This document shows, piece by piece, positions 17,285 through 24,489 of a stretch of 44,450 bases of DNA. A program made the translations under genes and the position numbers. Source of the stretch: Acidobacteriaceae bacterium (GTDB lineage: Bacteria > Acidobacteriota > Terriglobia > Terriglobales > Acidobacteriaceae). The DNA lies in assembly GCA_030037475.1 (NCBI GenBank), contig JASHRH010000047.1, positions 1 to 44,450 of the forward strand, written 5' to 3'. Position 1 is the stretch's first letter, and every line of letters begins with the position of its first letter. Below the pieces are notes generated by a model, which had not been told where the DNA came from, did not search any database, and saw only the letters and a program-made list of their open reading frames with translations.

Positions 17285-18564
17285 CGGCGAAATACCACAC
17301 GTCCCTCACTCACTGTCAGCCGCACACGGCCCTGTAATTCCCATCCGTCGAACGGCGTGTTCTTCGACTTCGATCGCGACTCCGCGGCGCGAAAGACCCA
17401 CTTGTCAGCCGGATCGAAGGCCACGACATCGCCGGCTGCGCCGGGCGCGAGAGTTCCGCGCTTCAGCCCCATCGCCTGCGCCGGGCGACTGCTCAGCAGA
17501 GCCAGCACGCCAGCGAGCGGCACTTTGTGGCGGATGTGCAGGATCGAAATCGCCAGGCCCAGCGCGGTTTCGAGGCCGGTGATCCCGTTGGGCGCGCGAT
17601 CGAATTCCTGCTCTTTCTCGTGCGCGGCGTGCGGCGCATGATCCGTCGCGACAGCATCCACCGTCCCATCCAGGAGTCCCTCGACCATCGCCGCGCGATC
17701 GCTCTCCGCGCGCAGTGGCGGATTCATCTTCGCGTTCGTGTCATAGAGCCCCACACGTTCCTCAGTCAACGCAAAGTGGTGCGGCGTGACTTCGCAGGTG
17801 ACATGCAATCCGGCGCGTCGTGCCGCGCGCACCGCGTCCAGCGCCTTCCTGGTCGAGAGATGGGCTACGTGCAGATGCCCATTCTTCACCTGTTTCAGCA
17901 GCTCCAGATCGCGTTCCACCAGGTTCGACTCCGCTTCGACGCTCATGCCGCGTAACCCCAGCCGAAACGCCAGCGCGCCCGCGTTCATCGAGCAGCCGCC
18001 GGTCAGCCGCGTATCTTCCGCATGCTGGATTACCGGCAGGTCCAGCACTGCTGCGGACCGCAGCGCCTCCAGCATCATGGCGTCGTCAAGAATCGGCTTC
18101 CCGTCATCGGTGACCGCCACAGCCCCGGCCTCTTTCAGCGCCGCGTAGTCCGTCAGCGCCTCGCCCATGGAGCCGCGCGTCGCAGCAGCAATGGGAAACA
18201 CGTGCGCCGAGGCCTTCCGCTCGAACGCCTGCATCCAGCGCGTCGTTTCCGGCGCGTCGTTTACCGGAACGGTGTTCGGCATCGCGCACACGCTGGTGAA
18301 TCCGCCTGCCGCGGCCGCGGCTGTTCCCGTGGCAATCGTCTCCTTATAGCCCTGGCCAGGCTCGCGCAGATGCACGTGAATATCCACCAATCCCGGTGCG
18401 ACTACGAGTCCTTTGGCGTCGCACACTTCGGCATCCGCCGCGCGGATTTGTCCCGGATTCTCGACCGCCGCGACCTTCCCTTCGCGCAGCAGCACGTCGC
18501 GCTTCGCATCCAGGCCGCTGGCCGGATCGACCACGCGACCGCCGCGAATCAGAAGCGCCTTCAT
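17281..18564 (-). CDS. pyrC: Dihydroorotase, class I
   Basis: Closes carbamoyl-aspartate to dihydroorotate, step three of pyrimidine synthesis. At 427 residues with DIHVHLREPGQGYKE (metal-binding His pair), a conserved Asp in VAVTDDGKPI, His in IQHAEDTRL and VATDHAPHA (metal Asp), it is the zinc enzyme of class I. The ATG overlaps the pyrB stop codon by four bases (ATGA), so it is translationally coupled to pyrB. It is the last gene of the pyrR-pyrB-pyrC run. Confidence 0.96.
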   Translation of the reverse strand: MKALLIRGGRVVDPASGLDAKRDVLLREGKVAAVENPGQIRAADAEVCDAKGLVVAPGLVDIHVHLREPGQGYKETIATGTAAAAAGGFTSVCAMPNTVPVNDAPETTRWMQAFERKASAHVFPIAAATRGSMGEALTDYAALKEAGAVAVTDDGKPILDDAMMLEALRSAAVLDLPVIQHAEDTRLTGGCSMNAGALAFRLGLRGMSVEAESNLVERDLELLKQVKNGHLHVAHLSTRKALDAVRAARRAGLHVTCEVTPHHFALTEERVGLYDTNAKMNPPLRAESDRAAMVEGLLDGTVDAVATDHAPHAAHEKEQEFDRAPNGITGLETALGLAISILHIRHKVPLAGVLALLSSRPAQAMGLKRGTLAPGAAGDVVAFDPADKWVFRAAESRSKSKNTPFDGWELQGRVRLTVSEGRVVFRR

Positions 18565-19574
18565 CGCCGGCCGCCTTTCAGCGCTCGGGCCAGCAGCGCC
18601 ATTCGGATCGGCACACCGTTCGCAACCTGCGCCGCAATGGCCGACCGGGGACCATCCGCGACTTCGCTCGTGATCTCCATGCCGCGAATGATCGGCCCAG
18701 GATGCAGGACCGGAGCCTTCGGCGCGCAGGCTGCGATGCGCTCCGCGTTGGCCTGATAGCGGCTGCGATAATCGTCAAGGTCAATCTTCAGGCCGGCCAG
18801 CCGTTCTGCCTGGATGCGCAGCATCATCACCATCTGCGACCGCCGCAGGGCGACCTCGAAATCACGCTCAATCGAGATTCCCGGACCGATTTCGGTCGCG
18901 TTCTCCGGCAGCAGTTTCTCGGGCCCGCAAAAGATCACCTTTGCGCCCAGTTTCGTCAGCAGCAGGGCGTTGGAGCGCGCCACGCGGCTGTGCAGAATGT
19001 CGCCGCAAATGGTCAGCGTGATGCCGCGCAGGCACCTCTCGTTCACCGCCGCTGCGCGAATCCCCCGCAGTTGCAGGATCGTTCGCAGATCCAGCAATGC
19101 CTGCGATGGATGCTCCGCCATGCCGTCTCCGGCGTTCAGAACCGGCAGTCCTGTGGCTTGCGCCAGCAGATACGGCGCGCCTGAATACGGGCTGCGCAGG
19201 ATGATGCATTCCGCGCCCAGCGCTTTCAGCGTGATGCCGGTATCCCTGAGCGACTCGCCTTTCTCGATGCTCGACGAGAGCGAGCTGACCAGGGTGGTAT
19301 CGGCGCCGAGCGCCTTCGCCGCCAGTTCGAATGAGGTGCGCGTCCGCGTGCTCGCCTCATAAAACAGCAGCGCCACGCGCCGCTTGGCCAGGCGCCTTGC
19401 TCGGCGCAGCGGATCCTCGCGTTCCAGCGCATCGGCAGCAAGTAGAATCTGTCGGACCTGCGCGACAGAAAAATCTCCCGCGGAGATTGCCGACCCCGGA
19501 TGAATCGGTAGCTGAAAAAGGGAAGGGGCGGAGAACTTGCGCGCCTTGCGGGATGGTCTCCTGATCTCCACCAT
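18561..19574 (-). CDS. pyrB: Aspartate carbamoyltransferase, catalytic chain
   Basis: Joins carbamoyl phosphate and aspartate, the committed step of pyrimidine synthesis. YEASTRTRTSFELAA is the carbamoyl-phosphate loop and HPGPIIRGMEI the aspartate-binding region. Length is 337 residues with a basic N-terminal extension of about 30 residues before the usual start (SAGDFSVAQVRQILLAAD). AAGGAG touches the ATG at 19574, which is too close for good initiation; the next GTG at 19571 is only slightly better spaced. No regulatory chain (pyrI) is present. Gene order pyrR-pyrB-pyrC is the common arrangement outside enterobacteria. Confidence 0.95.
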   Translation of the reverse strand: MVEIRRPSRKARKFSAPSLFQLPIHPGSAISAGDFSVAQVRQILLAADALEREDPLRRARRLAKRRVALLFYEASTRTRTSFELAAKALGADTTLVSSLSSSIEKGESLRDTGITLKALGAECIILRSPYSGAPYLLAQATGLPVLNAGDGMAEHPSQALLDLRTILQLRGIRAAAVNERCLRGITLTICGDILHSRVARSNALLLTKLGAKVIFCGPEKLLPENATEIGPGISIERDFEVALRRSQMVMMLRIQAERLAGLKIDLDDYRSRYQANAERIAACAPKAPVLHPGPIIRGMEITSEVADGPRSAIAAQVANGVPIRMALLARALKGGRR

Positions 19575-19608
19575 CTCCTTCGAATCGCATTGCTGCGCTG
19601 TGCGCGGC

Positions 19609-20181
19609 CTAAACCCGCTCCACCAACAGCACCTGATCGTCGTTGTCCACTTCGCGCAGCTTCACTTCGATAATCTCGCGCTGCGAAGTCGGCACCGACC
19701 GGCCGACAAATGTCGCCTCAATCGGCAGCTCCCGGTGCCCGCGATCGATGAGCACCAGCAACTGCACGCGCCGCGGACGGCCATGATCGAAGAGCGCGTC
19801 CAGCGCGGCGCGAATCGTCCGGCCCGTGTACAGCACGTCATCGATCAGGATCACGTCCCGCCCATTCACGTCGAATCCCAGCGAACTGGGCGCTACGACC
19901 GGCCGCACATCGCGCGTCGACAGGTCGTCGCGGTAGAAGCTGATGTCGAGCACGCCGGTATCCACGGGATGTTTTTCGATCCCGCTGATAAGAACCGCCA
20001 GCCGCTCAGCAATGGGAACGCCGCGCCGCCTGATGCCCACCAGCCCCAGTGTCTCGGCCCCGTTGTTCTTTTCAATGATCTGATGAGCCAGCCGGACCAG
20101 CGTCCGTTCGATCTCCGAGGCGGACATAATCCGCCCCTTCTCGCGCAATTTGGGCGTAGCGTCGGTTTGCAGCTCAGACAT
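19609..20181 (-). CDS. pyrR: Bifunctional pyr operon regulator / uracil phosphoribosyltransferase
   Basis: In its family, PyrR binds pyr mRNA when UMP is high and causes attenuation or blocks translation; it also makes UMP from uracil and PRPP. The PRPP loop VILIDDVLYTGRTIRAALDAL and the GLVGIRRRGVPIAERL segment are clear. The track start (20223) is probably too far upstream. ATG 20181 gives 190 residues, and ATG 20127 has GAGAAGGGG before it and is a serious alternative. I see no standard PyrR-binding hairpin upstream of pyrR or in the 34 bp before pyrB, so its RNA target is not identified. Confidence 0.93.
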   Translation of the reverse strand: MSELQTDATPKLREKGRIMSASEIERTLVRLAHQIIEKNNGAETLGLVGIRRRGVPIAERLAVLISGIEKHPVDTGVLDISFYRDDLSTRDVRPVVAPSSLGFDVNGRDVILIDDVLYTGRTIRAALDALFDHGRPRRVQLLVLIDRGHRELPIEATFVGRSVPTSQREIIEVKLREVDNDDQVLLVERV

Positions 20182-20253
20182 AAGGTTAAAGGCGATGATA
20201 CGAGGCCGCGACCCGCGCCGCAAGAGCGTCAGCCAGCCGATCCGCCTGGCGCC

Positions 20254-20937
20254 TCACATGCTGCGCTGCGCGCGCGCTCGAGTCGACTGCCACCAGCCGC
20301 CGAGTGCGCCGCCCAGTGCGGCAAACAGCAGGATGCCCACGGACATGGTCAATGCCGTCATCAATTGCAGGGCGGCGTGGCCGTCCGGAGACAGCACGAA
20401 TCCAGCCATCATTTTCATCATGCGCGCCGCCTCCGCCGGAGACGCCCCCTGCTGCGCGCTGGCTTTGTTCCACATGTCGAGGAACTGGTGGGCGTATGCC
20501 TGATACGCCGAATCGATGGCTGCGCCTCCATGCATCACATAGCGCTCAATCACCATGCGTATCGCATAAGCGCCGCAGGCCAGGAGTGCCGCAACGATCC
20601 CCAGAATTGAACCGACCCGCCACCCCAGACGCCCATCTATCCGCCCGGCAGTGCGCCTCTGGTACAGCCAGATCGTCAGAACTCCCGCGCCCAGAACAAC
20701 AACCAGGCTCGTGGCTACCAGTCCGGAAAACAAGCCCAGAGGAACGGCTGTCATCAACGCCGACAAAATCGCCGCCCGCCACTGAACCCGGTGGGCTTCG
20801 CTCTGAAACCGGATCGCCGTTTGTGCCGGAGTCCCGGGCTCAACGGCCTCCACGACATATTGCGGCGCACCGCAATGCGGGCAAAATACCTCGCTCTCCT
20901 GCAGAGCATTTCCGCAGCGATGGCACAGCAACTCCAT
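20254..20937 (-). CDS. Zinc-ribbon membrane protein of unknown function
   Basis: The 227-residue protein opens with a double-Cys zinc ribbon, CHRCGNALQESEVFCPHCGAP, then has about four hydrophobic segments (near 55-75, 75-93, 107-130 and 190-215). The part between segments three and four (MHGGAAIDSAYQAYAHQFLDMWNKASAQQG) is polar and helical. Proteins with an N-terminal zinc ribbon and a membrane domain are frequent and mostly uncharacterised. It lies 72 bp upstream of pyrR on the same strand and may share its transcript; a role in pyrimidine metabolism is not implied. Confidence 0.8.
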   Translation of the reverse strand: MELLCHRCGNALQESEVFCPHCGAPQYVVEAVEPGTPAQTAIRFQSEAHRVQWRAAILSALMTAVPLGLFSGLVATSLVVVLGAGVLTIWLYQRRTAGRIDGRLGWRVGSILGIVAALLACGAYAIRMVIERYVMHGGAAIDSAYQAYAHQFLDMWNKASAQQGASPAEAARMMKMMAGFVLSPDGHAALQLMTALTMSVGILLFAALGGALGGWWQSTRARAQRSM

Positions 20938-21006
20938 GATTTGAACCTATCGTATGCAGGCGGCGGGCGCAACGCGCCAGGGGTTCTGAACCCCGCAGGA
21001 TTCGCG

Positions 21007-21615
21007 TCAATCGCTGTTACCGGAGTTTCCCGTGCTGCCGCCGGGCAGTTGCAGGTCGATCAGCGCGAACCGAGTTCCCTGGCCGCTGCTCTTCAGCGCG
21101 AAGATATGCTGGTGATGTTTCGACCCCGCGCGGAGCGTGAAGTCGTTCTTATCCTCTACATTCACTCCGTTCACCTGGACGCGGGAGTTGCTTTCGTGGC
21201 ATGTCAACCCTTCGCTGGTGACTGTGGGCGTGCCCACCGCGCGATCTCCCTGGCAGGAGAGCACGTCGCCGAATCGCCCGAGCGCGTTCCTGTAGAACGC
21301 GACCACCTTGTTCTGCGCATCGAGGGTTGTGTACGTCACCACGTCCACGCGCATCTGCCATTGACCAAATCCCATCCGCACATCCGCCGACTTGTCCCCG
21401 TCGCTGTCCGGCGTCAATTGCGCTCCCGGATACGCGGGCAAGCCAAGGTCCGCCGCCGTCGTCTGGCCGGAGCGCACCTGCATTCCGCCCAGCGGCGTCT
21501 CGATCCGGACATTCTTGTCCTCGCCGTTCTTTCCTTTGTCCACCTGGACGTGGCACCCGGCCACACCCAGCATTGCTCCTAAAATCAGCACACCCGGCAG
21601 TACACGCATCCTCAT
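21007..21615 (-). CDS. Putative lipoprotein
   Basis: The track ORF (to 21891) runs back into the tRNA gene. The likely start is ATG 21615, preceded by AGAGGT about eight bases away, giving 202 residues. The N-terminus MRMRVLPGVLILGAMLGVAGC ends in a VAGC lipobox. The mature part shows GLPAYPGAQLTPDSDGDKSADVRM and VVAFYRNALGRFGDVLSCQGD. This pattern (a pseudo-surface-charge stretch followed by a residue-exchange term with VVAFYR..L) is common in small exported proteins of unknown function. Four Cys beyond the lipobox may form disulfides. It is probably outer-membrane attached. Confidence 0.75.
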   Translation of the reverse strand: MRMRVLPGVLILGAMLGVAGCHVQVDKGKNGEDKNVRIETPLGGMQVRSGQTTAADLGLPAYPGAQLTPDSDGDKSADVRMGFGQWQMRVDVVTYTTLDAQNKVVAFYRNALGRFGDVLSCQGDRAVGTPTVTSEGLTCHESNSRVQVNGVNVEDKNDFTLRAGSKHHQHIFALKSSGQGTRFALIDLQLPGGSTGNSGNSD

Positions 21616-21851
21616 ACCCGATACCTCTACACGAGAACCATACGCCCTGGGAGGGAGCTTAGTTCCCACCAATCTCTCGAGATAGTTGCGGTGTGCCCAG
21701 GGGTCTGCCCGAAGACAAATGACCGCGGTCCGATGAGAATCAGGGCTGGAGGCAATCTCGATACGACAGATGCTCCAGGAGATGCCGAGGCGTACGACTG
21801 CTCCGGGATCGCAGATCGGCTTCCGAATGTGTAAGTGGTTGATTCTGGAAA

Positions 21852-21928
21852 TGGTCGGGACGGGCAGATTTGAACTGCCGACCCCTCGCACCCCAAGCGA
21901 GTGCTCTACCAGGCTGAGCCACGTCCCG
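21852..21928 (-). tRNA. tRNA-Pro, anticodon GGG
   Basis: Read on the minus strand, CGGGACG pairs with CGTCCCG (acceptor), GCTC pairs with GAGC (D arm), CTCGC and GCGAG enclose the seven-base loop TTGGGGT, and GGCAG pairs with CTGCC around TTCAAAT (T arm). The anticodon is GGG, reading Pro codons CCC and CCU. A discriminator A and an encoded CCA complete the 3' end. All arms pair without mismatch. Confidence 0.97.
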
Positions 21929-22098
21929 ACTCCTGCAAGTCTACCACCCCCCTCCGCTCAGCAGTTCAGCCGCCTCGCCGACTCATCACGGCTGGGTCAG
22001 CTCTTCGATGGCCTCGTTCCCGATGTTCAGAGCCGCAGGGATCCAGGCGATTCGACTCCACTGTTGCCTTCAGGGGAATCCGCTCATTACACCAAACG

Positions 22099-24303
22099 TT
22101 ATGGCAGCGCGAAGGCGATGTAGCTGCCGCCGGTGGGACCGTTCGGATCGCGTCCGCCGCTCGAAGCTACGACGACATACTGCTTTCCGTCGACGGAGTA
22201 TGTCGCCGGAGTTGCAAGCCCCGCGAATGGCAGCGTTGTTTGCCAGAGCAGCGCGCCGGTTCGGCTGTCAAAGGCCCGAAACATGCGATCGTAAACGGTG
22301 GCAGCGATAAACACCAGTCCGCCCGCCGTCAGCACTGGTCCACCATAGTTTTCCGAACCCGTGTTGCCCATGCCATGCGCGGCCAGCGCGGGATACTGTC
22401 CGAGCGGGATCTTCCAGAGATATTTGCCGGTGTTCAGGTCAATCGCGCTCAGGGTGCCCCACGGCGGGGCGATGGCTGGATAGCCATCGGGGTCCAGGAA
22501 CTTGCGGTACCCGGTGAAGTTGTATTGCGATCCGGGCCCGCCGGCCATGATTGCGTTCTGTCCGCGCTCTTCGATGGGGTTTCGAAGATACCCATAAATG
22601 AGGGCGACCTTGTTCGCACCCAGTGCCGGGAACGCCGGCATCCGTCCGCGGCCATGCGCAATGATTCCCGCCATCTGCTGCTCGCTGAACTTCTCCGTCA
22701 CGTGCTGCAGCGACGGGAAAGCCGGCGGCGAACCGGCGCGATCCTGCCCATGGCAGATGGCGCACTGCGCGTGGTAGAGCGCCGAACCCGGTGACTGGCC
22801 CGGAGACTCGCGGGTCAACCCGCCTGTCCATGCCATTTCATTAGCATTGACGTACAGAACGCCGGTAACCGGGTCGACCGCGGGCCCTCCCCATTCTGCG
22901 CCGCCGTCAAAGCCGGGAAAGACGATGGTCTGCTTATCTACAGCAAAGGGGACAAACTGACCATCGCTGCGGAAGGTGGCGAAGGTCCTGAGCGCCCAGG
23001 CATGCGCTGCCGGAGTGCGTGTCGTGAGCATGTCGGCGGTGAGTCGCTGCCGCGTGAATGGCATGGGCAACAGAGGCATCGGCTGGGTCGGCGATGCCTT
23101 CTCGCCGGGGACAGTGCTCGCGGGGTAGGCATGTTCCTCGATGGGAAAGAGCGGCGCACCGGTGACGCGATTGAACAGATAGACCACGCCCTGCTTGGTC
23201 GTCTGAGCGATCGCGTCCACCGCGTGGCCATCGCGCTCCACCGTTACCAGCGCCGGCGGAGCAGGCAAATCACGGTCCCAGATATCGTGATGAACGTCCT
23301 GAAAATACCAGAGGCGCTTGCCCGTCGCCGCGTCGAGCGCGATCAGGCAGTCGGCGAAGAGATCGTTGCCGATGCGATCGGCTCCATAGAAATCAAAAAC
23401 GGCTGAACCGGTGGGCACATAGAGGATGCCGCGCCGTGCATCCAGCGTCATCCCGGCCCAGTTGTTCGCCGCGCCCGCCGTTTTCCAGGCGCCGGATGGC
23501 CATGTGCTGTTTCCGAACTCGCCTGGCCGGGGAATCGGATGAAACGTCCAGCGCAACTTGCCGGTGCGCACGTCGAAGGCACGAATGTCCCCCGGAGGCG
23601 CCGGATGCGTCTCGGGATTGCGCCCGCCGACGATGATCAGATCGCGATAAACGAGTCCCGGAGTGGTGAGCGCGATGGATTGCTGCCGGTAGTCCTCGCC
23701 GGGGCGCAGACCCCTGCGCAGATCGATGCGGCCGTTCTCGCCGAATTCGCGTACTGGTTGACCGGACGCCGGGTCAAGTGCATACAGGTAATTCATCACT
23801 CCCGCGAAAAGACGGGCATGGTGGCCATCAGTCCAGTACGATAACCCGCGCGAAGGCTGCGAATTTTCCACGCCGGGGTCGAACTGCCAGAGTCGTTTGC
23901 CCGCCGTCGCATCGAGTGCGAAGATTTTGCCGCCCGGCGTACAGGCAAACAATCGTCCGTCGATGATCAGCGGATTGGTCTCGATATTGCCGGTCTCGCC
24001 TGTGTCATAGCGCCACGCGACGCGTAAGCGCTGCACGTTGGTGCGATTGATCTGCGTCAGCGGAGAATAGTGGTCGCCGTTGATCTCTCCGTTGTAGGTG
24101 GCCCAGTTTACGTCCGTGCCAGATGGATGGCTGTGATCCAAAAACAGCACAGCGGCGGCCGCAAGGCAGGCCAGAGCCGCGCCCCGGAGGATAAGAGTAC
24201 GAGAGCGCCGATGCAAGTGCGGTGTCCTGAAAATCAGTTCAAACAGTCTACTGCCCGTCAACATCCGCTCGCCAGGTTTGCGAGCTCTGCCCGGAACACG
24301 CAT
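22099..24303 (-). CDS. PQQ-dependent dehydrogenase with inserted cytochrome c domain
   Basis: A quinoprotein dehydrogenase oxidising an alcohol, aldose or similar substrate on the periplasmic side and passing electrons to a heme. A single hydrophobic helix near residues 38-58 acts as membrane anchor or signal. The eight-bladed propeller begins with VNWATYNGEINGDHYSPLTQINRTNV, the typical opening of the membrane glucose dehydrogenase-like group. A cytochrome c domain with CAICHG at residues 514-519 and a Met ligand candidate in GRMPAFPALG is inserted before the last blades, which resume with IDLNTGKYLWKIPLGQ and end at GGRDPNGPTGGSYIAFALP. Start could also be the Met 13 residues later. No pqq synthesis genes are in the window. 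Confidence 0.92.
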   Translation of the reverse strand: MRVPGRARKPGERMLTGSRLFELIFRTPHLHRRSRTLILRGAALACLAAAAVLFLDHSHPSGTDVNWATYNGEINGDHYSPLTQINRTNVQRLRVAWRYDTGETGNIETNPLIIDGRLFACTPGGKIFALDATAGKRLWQFDPGVENSQPSRGLSYWTDGHHARLFAGVMNYLYALDPASGQPVREFGENGRIDLRRGLRPGEDYRQQSIALTTPGLVYRDLIIVGGRNPETHPAPPGDIRAFDVRTGKLRWTFHPIPRPGEFGNSTWPSGAWKTAGAANNWAGMTLDARRGILYVPTGSAVFDFYGADRIGNDLFADCLIALDAATGKRLWYFQDVHHDIWDRDLPAPPALVTVERDGHAVDAIAQTTKQGVVYLFNRVTGAPLFPIEEHAYPASTVPGEKASPTQPMPLLPMPFTRQRLTADMLTTRTPAAHAWALRTFATFRSDGQFVPFAVDKQTIVFPGFDGGAEWGGPAVDPVTGVLYVNANEMAWTGGLTRESPGQSPGSALYHAQCAICHGQDRAGSPPAFPSLQHVTEKFSEQQMAGIIAHGRGRMPAFPALGANKVALIYGYLRNPIEERGQNAIMAGGPGSQYNFTGYRKFLDPDGYPAIAPPWGTLSAIDLNTGKYLWKIPLGQYPALAAHGMGNTGSENYGGPVLTAGGLVFIAATVYDRMFRAFDSRTGALLWQTTLPFAGLATPATYSVDGKQYVVVASSGGRDPNGPTGGSYIAFALP

Positions 24304-24363
24304 ACCTGATCTGCCCGATCTTTTGTACCAGCCGGAAAGTTAGTCTTCGACGGGTTCAGATTG

Positions 24364-24395
24364 CAGTCAGCACGCAGCCAGCCGCGTACTGACTG
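24364..24395. repeat. Inverted repeat between the kinase and PQQ genes
   Basis: CAGTCAGCACGC and GCGTACTGACTG flank an eight-base AGCCAGCC centre. On the minus strand, the direction of both neighbouring genes, the only irregular position becomes a U-G pair, so the RNA can form twelve pairs. It lacks a U-run. It could be a processing or protection site, or a regulator site upstream of the PQQ gene. Confidence 0.5.
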
Positions 24396-24489
24396 GTGGT
24401 CCAAAAAAGCCGGGACCGATCAGCGGAACTCTGAATCTTCGCAGACCCAGCTTCCCGGTTCTCGATCCGATGGACAACCTGTTGAAACC

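Noticed and set aside
20980-20994. GGGGTTC-T-GAACCCC palindrome between two minus-strand genes
   Set aside because: The one-base centre and absence of a U-run make it a poor terminator; too short to claim an operator.
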